This document shows, one piece after another, positions 8,652 to 14,811 of a stretch of 64,000 bases of DNA. The position numbers were made by a program, and so were the translations under genes. Each line of letters begins with the position of its first letter. The first letter of the stretch is position 1. Origin of the DNA: Kamptonema formosum PCC 6407 (GTDB lineage: Bacteria; Cyanobacteriota; Cyanobacteriia; Cyanobacteriales; Microcoleaceae); NCBI RefSeq assembly GCF_000332155.1, contig NZ_KB235904.1, positions 1,107,910 to 1,171,909 of the forward strand, given 5' to 3'. The notes beneath the pieces were generated by a model that had not been told where the DNA came from, searched no databases, and worked only from the letters and a program-made list of their open reading frames with translations.

Positions 8652-8942
8652 AACCCGGATAACCTCCTTTACAATCAGTTTACATCAGTTTCAAGCTAGA
8701 TTAGATATATAATTTCAATTACTTAGTGAGGTGGAACTTTCAAGATCGGGTAGTGAAACTAGACGAGCAAAACCAGCCTTTGTTTCCGCTAACGGCGCTC
8801 AGCTACTTGCAGTAATAAAGGTAAGCCATAGCAGAAGGGACAAGGAAAATGCAATATAAATTGCCCTAATTGCGGTAAATTAAACACTGGTAGTTATTTT
8901 AATTGGCAGCGCTAACCGCCAACTCATTGAGGAGCATTTATC
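8652..8942. other. divergent intergenic region upstream of rpiA
   Basis: The spacer carries two copies of a CAGTTTACATCAGTTT-like direct repeat near 8680 and AT-rich stretches suited to divergent promoters. No ORF or structured RNA was recognised. Confidence 0.4.
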
Positions 8943-9659
8943 ATGGCCGCAGAAAAAGACCCCGCAAAATTGAGCAAGCAACAAGTCGGCTATGCCGCCG
9001 CTGACCGCGTAAAGTCTGGTATGATCGTAGGGCTGGGTACAGGGTCAACCGCAGCTTATATGATCGAAGCTTTGGGCGATCGCATCAAGGCCGGCACGCT
9101 CAAAGATATCAAGGGAGTGACAACTTCTTTTCAGGGAGAAGTTTTGGCAAAGCAATACGGAGTTCCGCTAACAACGCTCGATGAAATCGATCGCATTGAT
9201 GTTGCTATTGACGGTGCTGATGAAGTCGATCCGCAGCTAAATTTAATTAAAGGTGGCGGTGCGGCTCATACCCGCGAAAAAATTGTCGATTACTTAGCAG
9301 AACAGTTTATCGTTGTGGTAGATGGTTCTAAAATAGTTGACAAATTAGGTTCAACTTTTCGCGTACCTGTGGAAGTTTTACCGATGGCAATAACGCCAGT
9401 GATGCGTGCGATCGCGAAACTAGGCGGCGAACCGGAACTCCGCATGGGAGTGAGAAAAGCTGGCCCCGTAATTACCGATCAAGGCAACATGGTAATTGAT
9501 GTCAAATTTAACACCATTGACAACCCAGGGGAACTAGAAAAAACCCTAAATAACATTCCGGGGGTACTAGAAAATGGCTTGTTCATAGGCGTAACAGATT
9601 TAGTTCTGGTTGGCGAAATCAAAGACGGACAGCCGATAATACGTGAGATTTCTAAATAG
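8943..9659 (+). CDS. rpiA: ribose-5-phosphate isomerase A
   Basis: It interconverts ribose 5-phosphate and ribulose 5-phosphate in the Calvin cycle and pentose phosphate pathway. The 238 aa include GLGTGSTA (phosphate-binding loop), [24 protein letters not shown] (catalytic Asp, Glu and Lys region) and [12 protein letters not shown], all family hallmarks. ATG at 8943 with GAGGAG 9 nt upstream. The gene is single, followed by a repeat-filled spacer. Confidence 0.97.
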   Translation: MAAEKDPAKLSKQQVGYAAADRVKSGMIVGLGTGSTAAYMIEALGDRIKAGTLKDIKGVTTSFQGEVLAKQYGVPLTTLDEIDRIDVAIDGADEVDPQLNLIKGGGAAHTREKIVDYLAEQFIVVVDGSKIVDKLGSTFRVPVEVLPMAITPVMRAIAKLGGEPELRMGVRKAGPVITDQGNMVIDVKFNTIDNPGELEKTLNNIPGVLENGLFIGVTDLVLVGEIKDGQPIIREISK

Positions 9660-9756
9660 TTAGTTTTTAGTGGTTAGTTGGTAATTGGTAATTGGTAATT
9701 GCTAGATGAGAAAAATATCTTTTTCTGGCGATTAGAAATCGCGGCTACACAAACAA

Positions 9757-9774
9757 AGTCCGCCTGCGCGGACT
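9757..9774. repeat. short GC hairpin repeat
   Basis: AGTCCGC-CTGC-GCGGACT forms a perfect 7-bp hairpin downstream of rpiA. It sits in a segment of the kind that recurs in oscillatorian genomes and could help stop transcription of rpiA. Confidence 0.5.
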
Positions 9775-9811
9775 AAAAAGAAAAGTGGCGGTAATAAACC
9801 CGGATTTGATA

Positions 9812-9876
9812 TAACAACAATTACCAATTACCAATTACCAATTACCAATTACCAATTACCAATTACCAATTATTAA
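9812..9876. repeat. ATTACCA heptamer tandem repeat
   Basis: Eight or more copies of the 7-nt unit ATTACCA run up to the aldo/keto reductase start. The complementary TTGGTAA unit is repeated just upstream (about 9678-9704), so the two tracts could pair. The same unit is found at 43.9 and 47.98 kb. Confidence 0.85.
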
Positions 9877-9884
9877 TTACCAAA

Positions 9885-11066
9885 ATGCAATATCGCCGAT
9901 TTGGTCGTACAGAATTGCAAATGCCCGTCTTTTCTTGTGGCGGTATGAGATATCAATATAAGTGGCAAGATGTTGCGCCAGATATGGTTCCACCTGACCA
10001 TCAAAAAGAATTAGAAACTACCATTCGCCGCTCTATAGAATGCGGGATAAATCATATTGAAACTGCTCGTGGTTACGGCACTTCTGAGATGCAGTTGGGA
10101 GCGATTTTGCCCAAGTTTCCCCGTGAAAAATTAATTGTTCAAACCAAAGTTTCTCCTAAATCTAATCCCAAAGAATTTCTTCAAGAATTTGAAAAATCAC
10201 TAGCTTACTTACGCTTAGAATATGTCGATTTATTTTCGCTGCACGGTATTAACAACTCTGAATTGCTAAATTATAGCATCTGTCCCGGTGGCTGCATAGA
10301 TGTTGCCAAAAAGTTGCAAGCAGAAGGTAAAGTGCGTTTTATAGGATTCTCAACTCACGGGCCAACTGATGTGATTTTGCAGACAATTAAAACTAACCAA
10401 TTTGATTATGTTAATCTCCACTGGTATTACATTAATCAAAATAATTGGCCGGCTATTGAGGCTGCTAGTAACCACGATATGGGAGTTTTTATTATCAGCC
10501 CTTCTGATAAAGGTGGGAAACTTTATAATCCACCTCAAAAATTAGTAGAATTATGTTCTCCACTTAGTCCGATGGTGTTTAACGACTTATTTTGTCTTTC
10601 CCATTCCCAAGTGCATACTCTCAGTTTGGGGGCGGCGCGATCGCAGGATTTTGACGAACATCTCAAAGCTTTAGAATTGTTAGATAATGCTGATGAAATT
10701 TTACAGCCGATTTTAGAAAAGTTGGAAAAAGAAGCAATAAATAAACTCGGAGAAGACTGGGTAAAAACTTGGCACGTCGGCTTACCTACTCCTGAAAATA
10801 CCCCTGGCGGGATAAACATTCCTGTGATTTTGTGGCTGTGGAATTTAGCGATCGCTTATGACATGATCGACTATGGAAAAATGCGCTATAATCTACTAGG
10901 AAATGCTAGCCACTGGTTTCCCGGTTCTAAAGCACATAAAATTAACGAATTAGAACTAAAGAAGTGTCTGATTCACAGTCCTCACGCCGCCCAAATTCCT
11001 GGGATACTCAAAGAAACAGATCGTCTTTTGGGAGGTCAAGCTGTTCAACGTCTTTCTCAAGAATAG
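9885..11066 (+). CDS. aldo/keto reductase (Fe-S cysteines lost)
   Basis: An NADPH-dependent oxidoreductase with a TIM-barrel. The start MQYRRFGRTELQMPVFSCGGMRYQ, the catalytic-region D/Y/K/H pattern (IETARGYGTSE; VQTKVSP; DLFSLHGIN) and the YDM..YGKMRYNLLG tail are typical of the large cyanobacterial members of about 390 aa. Those relatives usually carry a C-terminal Cys cluster for a 4Fe-4S centre. Here the segment WHVGLPTPENTPGGINIP lacks the expected cysteines and only one (KKCLIHSPHA) remains. Substrate unknown. The gene is preceded by heptamer repeats. Confidence 0.9.
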   Translation: MQYRRFGRTELQMPVFSCGGMRYQYKWQDVAPDMVPPDHQKELETTIRRSIECGINHIETARGYGTSEMQLGAILPKFPREKLIVQTKVSPKSNPKEFLQEFEKSLAYLRLEYVDLFSLHGINNSELLNYSICPGGCIDVAKKLQAEGKVRFIGFSTHGPTDVILQTIKTNQFDYVNLHWYYINQNNWPAIEAASNHDMGVFIISPSDKGGKLYNPPQKLVELCSPLSPMVFNDLFCLSHSQVHTLSLGAARSQDFDEHLKALELLDNADEILQPILEKLEKEAINKLGEDWVKTWHVGLPTPENTPGGINIPVILWLWNLAIAYDMIDYGKMRYNLLGNASHWFPGSKAHKINELELKKCLIHSPHAAQIPGILKETDRLLGGQAVQRLSQE

Positions 11067-11154
11067 TCAGATAATAGCGCACGCTTAAGTGTAAAGTACA
11101 GATGATTGAAAAGACAGCTACCTAAGTATTTTGCCTGTTTCTTCTGACTTATAC

Positions 11155-11517
11155 TCATCCTGTCTGTGCGGCGATTCTCTGATTAATTCTTTCTACCCAA
11201 ATTTCGTTATCATCCAAGTTCACAATCATCCTTTTATAGGATTCATTCTTGAATTCTACGGTCAAATAATTACTGTCTTTAGTGACATACCAAAATTCTT
11301 TACCTCTGTTAGTGTAATAAGTTCCCGCTTTGATTACCCCAGGCATAAAACTACCAGGTGCTTTGATTTCCCGCCAATTACTTTGAGGTTCCTTTGAGGT
11401 TGCACCTTCAATGTTTGCTAGAGGTATTTCCCAAAACTTGTTAAATCTAACTGCCCAAACCTGTTCCCAAAAACAAAATTCTATTTTCAATTTATCTAAC
11501 TCAAAACTAAATTTCAT
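11155..11517 (-). CDS. small PH-like domain protein of unknown function
   Basis: The 120-aa protein matches a widespread bacterial hypothetical family: WEQVWAVRFNKFWEIPLANIEGA, then KAPGSFMPGVIKAGTYYTNRGKEFWYVTKD, then a strand-helix end LDDNEIWVERIN. The alternating beta pattern plus C-terminal helix suggests a pleckstrin-homology-like fold. No catalytic residues and no partner gene are evident. It stands as a single gene. Confidence 0.75.
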   Translation of the reverse strand: MKFSFELDKLKIEFCFWEQVWAVRFNKFWEIPLANIEGATSKEPQSNWREIKAPGSFMPGVIKAGTYYTNRGKEFWYVTKDSNYLTVEFKNESYKRMIVNLDDNEIWVERINQRIAAQTG

Positions 11518-11626
11518 ATTAGTTCTCTCTCTTAGAAAGATGGTTGATGAGTTATAATTAGCTTAGCATTTCACCAGAAAAAATACAACAGATTACAGTA
11601 TCGAGCGAGTACAATAGTTCAAAAAG

Positions 11627-12193
11627 TCAGGGAAGCTGCTTTTCACCCAGAATATAAGGCAAAAGTTTAGCGATATTTCTAGCATCATCAATTCCTCGAT
11701 GATGAGTTCCCTCTAGGGGTAAACCAACAAGTTGCAGAGCTTTTGCCATACCAGGTCGTTTTCGCAAACCTTGCTGTTCTGTAAACAATTGTTTGAGATT
11801 AACATGAGGATAAGCAATGGGAAAAGGTACTTTGTGAAAGTTGCTATCTTGTTGAAATTGTTTGCGATCGTAGTCACCCCAGGAACCGAATACAGCATTT
11901 GAGTAACCAGATAGCCAATTTTTGAGAAGTGCGATCGCTTCCGGGTAAGTTGGTGCTAGATCGACTTGTTTTTGGGAAATAGATGTTAAAGACTTGCAAA
12001 ATTCAGTGAGAATGGGATGGCGAACTGGTTTAATAAAGGTTTGAAATTCATCAACAATTGTAAGGTTTTTGGGTTCTACCATCACCGCGCCAATCTCGAT
12101 GATTTCCATGTGTTCTCGATTGATAGTTTCTCGATCGCAGCAGGTAGCTTCTAGGTCAAGGACTAGATAGTAATTATAATGTTTTAAATTCAT
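11627..12193 (-). CDS. DEDDh 3'-5' exonuclease (ERI-1/KapD-like)
   Basis: The acidic motifs are all visible: LDLEAT (D-x-E), a middle GSWGDYDRKQF (Asp), and HHRGIDDARN (His and Asp). This marks a DEDDh-type 3'-to-5' exonuclease close to the ERI-1/KapD branch, whose eukaryotic members trim small RNA and rRNA ends. ATG at 12193 is likely (a TTG at 12205 is in frame). It lies just downstream of the tRNA array in the same direction; a role in tRNA 3' trimming would fit but is inference only. Confidence 0.85.
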   Translation of the reverse strand: MNLKHYNYYLVLDLEATCCDRETINREHMEIIEIGAVMVEPKNLTIVDEFQTFIKPVRHPILTEFCKSLTSISQKQVDLAPTYPEAIALLKNWLSGYSNAVFGSWGDYDRKQFQQDSNFHKVPFPIAYPHVNLKQLFTEQQGLRKRPGMAKALQLVGLPLEGTHHRGIDDARNIAKLLPYILGEKQLP

Positions 12194-12201
12194 ATCATTA
12201 T

Positions 12202-12369
12202 TCAAGATAATTTAATATCGTATAGTTTGAATCGCTCATCCTGTGTAATGACCACATAATCTTCTGCTTTCGCCTGAGCAATAATTAGCCGATCAAAAGG
12301 GTCTTGATGATGGAAAGGCAAATGCTGCAATATCTCATAATGACCAAATTTAGCTGTACATTTTAACAC
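12202..12369 (-). pseudogene. remnant of a VapC-type PIN-domain toxin
   Basis: Translation of the minus strand gives HYEILQHLPFHHQDPFDR, LIIAQAKAEDYVVITQDE and RFKLYDIKLS, the C-terminal third of PIN-domain VapC toxins (motif LPFHHxDPFDRLIIAQA plus the last acidic residue). The N-terminal two thirds with the first acidic residues are missing, an in-frame TAG lies just upstream, and no antitoxin is present. The stop overlaps the alternative start of the exonuclease. VapC toxins cut tRNA or the sarcin-ricin loop, which is notable next to this array. Confidence 0.75.
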
Positions 12370-12460
12370 CTATTAAATAGTGCTATAGCGGGAGAGGAGT
12401 AACTGAGCGATCGCTTAACCTGCTTGCTAATAAGTTAAAATTTTTTCCCTAAGAATTACA

Positions 12461-12530
12461 CCCCTCTGGATAGAATCGAACTATCACATCCGGTGTTCGT
12501 AGCACCAGCGCCATCTCCATTGGCAGAGGG
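12461..12530 (-). tRNA. tRNA-Arg(ACG), short D arm
   Basis: Acceptor CCCTCTG/CAGAGGG, anticodon arm TGGTG-CTACGAA-CACCG, T arm GATAG-TTCGATT-CTATC, G73. Only 70 nt because the D arm is reduced. Last gene of the array in the direction of transcription; CCA not encoded. Confidence 0.8.
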
Positions 12531-12533
12531 AAA

Positions 12534-12605
12534 TCCACCGGGGAGGTACTGCCCCTCCTATCTCTGTGTTATCAGCACAGCGCCGCACTTTCTGGCTCCC
12601 AGTGG
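12534..12605 (-). tRNA. tRNA-Ile(GAT), unusual T loop
   Basis: Acceptor CCACTGG/CCGGTGG, D stem GCC/GGC, anticodon arm CTGTG-CTGATAA-CACAG, A73. The T loop is GGCAGTA instead of the normal TTCRANN, so the canonical T-loop fold is probably disturbed. Confidence 0.8.
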
Positions 12606-12610
12606 TCAAA

Positions 12611-12695
12611 GGAAGATGGAGGAATCGAACCCCTATAGTTATTAGCTATACCCTGGTTTTCAAGACCAGTTGCCGGCCATTCAGCGGCATCTTCC
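12611..12695 (-). tRNA. tRNA-Ser(TGA)
   Basis: Acceptor GGAAGAT/ATCTTCC, anticodon arm CTGGT-CTTGAAA-ACCAG, and a long variable arm (TATAG/CTATA) as expected for a class II serine tRNA. T loop TTCGATT. Confidence 0.9.
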
Positions 12696-12698
12696 AAA

Positions 12699-12772
12699 GG
12701 TGTCTGACGGGAATTGAACCCGTTATTACTGGTTCCACAAACCAGCGCCGCTACCACTTTGGCTTCAGACAC
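12699..12772 (-). tRNA. tRNA-His(GTG)
   Basis: Acceptor GTGTCTG/CAGACAC, anticodon arm CTGGT-TTGTGGA-ACCAG, T arm ACGGG-TTCAATT-CCCGT. The discriminator is C73, the histidine identity base. Confidence 0.93.
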
Positions 12773-12774
12773 AG

Positions 12775-12847
12775 TGGATCTGATGGGGGTCGAACCCACA
12801 ACCTCTTCTTTGCAAGAGAAGCGTTCTCCCATTAGAACTACAGACCC
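12775..12847 (-). tRNA. tRNA-Ala(TGC)
   Basis: Acceptor GGGTCTG/CAGATCC gives the G3:U70 wobble that defines alanine identity. Anticodon arm CTTCT-CTTGCAA-AGAAG, A73. Confidence 0.95.
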
Positions 12848-12866
12848 AATTTAATTAACTATTTGG

Positions 12867-12940
12867 TGGATTCTGGTCAGATTTGAACTGACATCTTTCT
12901 AGCAGCCAGCTAGATGCTTTTCCAATTAAGCTACAGACCC
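12867..12940 (-). tRNA. tRNA-Ala(GGC), one-base insertion in acceptor
   Basis: Anticodon arm TCTAG-CTGGCTG-CTAGA, T arm GTCAG-TTCAAAT-CTGAC. The 3' acceptor strand CAGAATCC has one extra A relative to the preceding alanine tRNA; with the extra base bulged, G3:U70 and A73 are restored. Confidence 0.85.
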
Positions 12941-12946
12941 ATTCAG

Positions 12947-13020
12947 CAGGAGTGGTAGGACTTGAACCCACAACATTCGAGGTAGAAGCTCGACACTCTA
13001 TCCAGTTGAGTTACACTCCC
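12947..13020 (-). tRNA. tRNA-Arg(TCT)
   Basis: Acceptor GGGAGTG/CACTCCT, anticodon arm TCGAG-CTTCTAC-CTCGA, T arm GTGGG-TTCAAGT-CCTAC, G73. It directly follows the structured RNA at 13074-13287 in the transcript. Confidence 0.93.
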
Positions 13021-13073
13021 ATAAAAACTTGTGAATTATTAGAAGCGATCGCATCGGAATAGCGTACAAGTAA

Positions 13074-13287
13074 TAAGAGCACTTTGCGTTTTCTCAGCTA
13101 CTAAAGGGACTCCGCCGATGAGTTATTACACACTCTTTAAAGGATTGCTACTTCTAAGCCTACCTATCGGGTTCTTTGCACTCCTTGTTTGCAAACGCAC
13201 ACTGCTTTTTGACAGCGTTACTTTTCCTCTCGTACTAAAGTATGTAAGCTCTACAAGTTAGGGTACGTAAATGTGCGATCGCTCTTA
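13074..13287 (-). ncRNA. structured RNA mimicking 23S sarcin-ricin loop and GTPase-associated centre
   Basis: This unannotated 214-nt RNA lies inside the tRNA array and is closed by TAAGAGC (13281-13287) pairing with GCTCTTA (13074-13080). Order 5' to 3' on the minus strand: (1) hairpin 13219-13242, stem TACTTT/AAAGTA with loop AGTACGAGAGGA, identical to E. coli 23S 2654-2665 (bulged G, GAGA tetraloop); (2) hairpin AACG/CGTT with inner CTG/CAG; (3) hairpin TTTGCA/TGCAAA (13175-13195); (4) 56-nt domain 13115-13170, closed by CCGAT/ATCGG, aligning without gaps to E. coli 1052-1107, with GCTTAGAAG, TTTAAAG and GTAATA kept; (5) a CTTT/AAAG hairpin. E. coli sequences are recalled, not searched. 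It is probably released by tRNA processing. Function unknown; a decoy for GTPases, L11 or ribotoxins is inference. Confidence 0.85.
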
Positions 13288-13305
13288 CAATAAAAAATTA
13301 ATCAT
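13285..13305 (-). other. possible six-codon ORF behind an extended Shine-Dalgarno
   Basis: Just upstream of the structured RNA, AAAGAGGTGATTCC (13311-13324) is almost the full complement of the 16S 3' tail (one deletion, one insertion against AAAGGAGGTGATCC). It is followed by ATG ATT AAT TTT TTA TTG TAA. The stop codon is part of the closing helix of the RNA, so ribosomes stopping here would touch that helix. Confidence 0.3.
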
Positions 13306-13342
13306 TCAATGGAATCACCTCTTTAATTTCAAGTAAAGACAA

Positions 13343-13415
13343 CGAGAGTGGTAGGAATTGAACCCACAACATCCACGTCCGAAGCGTGGCGCTCTATCCG
13401 TTGAGCTACACTCCC
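13343..13415 (-). tRNA. tRNA-Arg(TCG)
   Basis: Acceptor GGGAGTG/CACTCTC, anticodon arm CCACG-CTTCGGA-CGTGG, T loop TTCAATT, G73. Body closely similar to tRNA-Arg(TCT) of the same array, suggesting duplication and anticodon change. Confidence 0.94.
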
Positions 13416-13421
13416 CTAAAT

Positions 13422-13496
<75 letters not shown>

Positions 13497-13501
13497 ATCA
13501 A

Positions 13502-13572
13502 AGCGAGTGACGGGATTTGAACCCATGCGCTGAGTGTGGCGCACTCAGATGCTACCGTTACATCACACCCGC
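13502..13572 (-). tRNA. tRNA-Gly(GCC) without U33
   Basis: Acceptor GCGGGTG/CACTCGC, anticodon arm TGAGT-GCGCCAC-ACTCA, U73 as in glycine identity. Position 33 is C rather than the near-universal U, and G32/C38 could extend the stem. Confidence 0.88.
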
Positions 13573-13582
13573 AAATTATCAG

Positions 13583-13653
13583 AGCGGACAACGGGATTTG
13601 AACCCGTATCGCGAGTTTGGAAGACTCAGATGCTACCATTGCACCATATCCGC
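13583..13653 (-). tRNA. tRNA-Gly(TCC)
   Basis: Acceptor GCGGATA/TGTCCGC, anticodon arm TGAGT-CTTCCAA-ACTCG, T loop TTCAAAT, U73. Confidence 0.94.
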
Positions 13654-13657
13654 CAGA

Positions 13658-14176
13658 TTAAATTCCAAATTCTTTGGCAGTTTCGAGATAGGTTTGATAT
13701 ATCTGTTCGCCAAAGCAAACAAATATTACCTCCTCTATAACATTCTGTTCCTGAATAAACTTTAGGGTTGATTGAATAGCAATCCGACAAGCTTGTTCCA
13801 CAGGATAGCCATAAACGCCACAACTAATAGCAGGAAAAGCAATTGTTTTCACCTTGTGATCTTTAGCTAAATTCAGACTAGAAAAGTAGCATGAAGCCAA
13901 TAATTCTGCTTCCCCTCGCTTTCCCCAGTACCAAATAGGGCCGACTGTATGAATAACATACTTTGCTGGGAGCTTGTAACCCTTCGTAATTTTCGCCTCT
14001 CCCGTTGGACAACCCCCCAGTGTTTTACATTCTTTCAGCAGTTCTCGTCCTGCGGCATCATGGATTGCACCATCAACACCGCCACCGCCTAACAAAGATT
14101 CATTAGCGGCATTGACAATAGCATCAACTTCGAGTTTTGTAATATCAGCTTGGATAACTGAAATTTTAGTTTTCAT
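13658..14176 (-). CDS. macro-domain ADP-ribose hydrolase (MacroD/YmdB type)
   Basis: From ATG at 14176 the protein is 172 aa, a lone macro domain: IVNAANESLLGGGGVDGAIHDAAG (shown here as overlapping motif parts NAANESLLGGGG and GVDGAIHDAAG), TGEAKITKGYKLPAKYVIHTV and ISCGVYGYP. Such proteins bind ADP-ribose and remove it from proteins or nucleic acids, or deacetylate O-acetyl-ADP-ribose. The gene sits between tRNA-Gly(TCC) and tRNA-Thr(TGT), 4 bp from the former and on the same strand, so it is part of the array transcript. GGAGG lies about 30 nt upstream of the ATG, followed by a 4-codon mini-ORF (ATG TCA TTA AAA TAA). Confidence 0.92.
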   Translation of the reverse strand: MKTKISVIQADITKLEVDAIVNAANESLLGGGGVDGAIHDAAGRELLKECKTLGGCPTGEAKITKGYKLPAKYVIHTVGPIWYWGKRGEAELLASCYFSSLNLAKDHKVKTIAFPAISCGVYGYPVEQACRIAIQSTLKFIQEQNVIEEVIFVCFGEQIYQTYLETAKEFGI

Positions 14177-14223
14177 GGCACTTATTTTAATGACATTATG
14201 TGTTCCTCCTTTAAAATAGCACA

Positions 14224-14295
14224 AGCAGGTGGCGAGATTTGAACTCACATAAAAGCTTTACAAGAGCCTCATGTTGCCAGTTACATCACACCTGC
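14224..14295 (-). tRNA. tRNA-Thr(TGT)
   Basis: Acceptor GCAGGTG/CACCTGC, D stem ATGT/ACAT, anticodon arm AGGCT-CTTGTAA-AGCTT, T arm GTGAG-TTCAAAT-CTCGC. Only threonine tRNA of the array. The discriminator is U, not the usual A. Confidence 0.88.
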
Positions 14296-14301
14296 ATCAA
14301 A

Positions 14302-14375
14302 TGCCCCTGACTGGATTTGAACCAGTAACCTCCTCGTTCTAAGCGAGTTACCTCTTCCAATTGGGCTACAGGGGC
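14302..14375 (-). tRNA. tRNA with Leu(TAG) anticodon on a class I body
   Basis: Acceptor GCCCCTG/CAGGGGC, anticodon arm ACTCG-CTTAGAA-CGAGG, variable loop only 5 nt, T arm ACTGG-TTCAAAT-CCAGT, A73. Leucine tRNAs normally have a long variable arm; this one does not, though A73, a LeuRS identity base, is present. Confidence 0.88.
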
Positions 14376-14401
14376 AAGATTTATTTAGTTAATTTTTCTG
14401 A

Positions 14402-14755
14402 CTATCTGTGACGATTGACTTTGACTCGTTTGCTAGGGGTTTGCTTCCTTACCCAAGCTAAAAACTTTTGCATTTGTGGCTCATTTTTTAGCATTTCTAG
14501 TGTATTGAGTTCTTCGGCTAGGCGTTTGTTATCAAATAGAACATGAATCTGTTTATGGCAAGCAGAACAGATGTTAGCTGTTGGGCCTGTGCCTAAGTTC
14601 TTTCGTTTAGTGTATTGTTGTGGAATTAAGTGATGAATTGTTAAACGCTTCATCTCTCTTTCGCACAATTCACAGATTAAAGCTGGTTGCTCAAAACTGC
14701 TGAAATTCTCGTATGTGCTGTTTAGGCGATTCCCTACGGGATAACTCCGCTTCAT
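14402..14755 (-). CDS. HNH endonuclease-like protein
   Basis: This 117-aa protein shows a compact HNH/zinc module: CELCEREMKRLTIHHLIPQQY (first CxxC and the His-His), GTGPTANICSACHKQIHVLF (Asn, second CxxC and last His). Single-domain relatives are widespread in cyanobacteria and their targets are unknown; some HNH proteins nick DNA during mobility, others act on phage DNA. It lies inside the tRNA array, same strand, between tRNA-Leu(TAG) and tRNA-Leu(GAG). AGGAGG occurs about 35 nt upstream of the ATG, an odd distance shared with the macro-domain gene. Confidence 0.85.
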   Translation of the reverse strand: MKRSYPVGNRLNSTYENFSSFEQPALICELCEREMKRLTIHHLIPQQYTKRKNLGTGPTANICSACHKQIHVLFDNKRLAEELNTLEMLKNEPQMQKFLAWVRKQTPSKRVKVNRHR

Positions 14756-14811
14756 GTAGTTTTTTCTTAAATACTATAAGTAAGTTCCTCCTAATTTTAC
14801 TAAAAATTTGA

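Noticed and set aside
12566-12835. Frames of 86-89 aa over the tRNA genes
   Set aside because: They are translations of tRNA sequences (for example CNGSI/GFEPV-type patterns) and not proteins.
13311-13324. A 16S 3' tail (GGATCACCTCC-like) on the plus strand
   Set aside because: No other 16S sequence surrounds it; on the transcribed minus strand it reads as an extended ribosome binding site.
13021-13342. Reading the gap between the two Arg tRNAs as a decayed 23S rRNA fragment
   Set aside because: The two rRNA-like sites are in the wrong order and far closer than in 23S rRNA, and the stems have compensatory changes.
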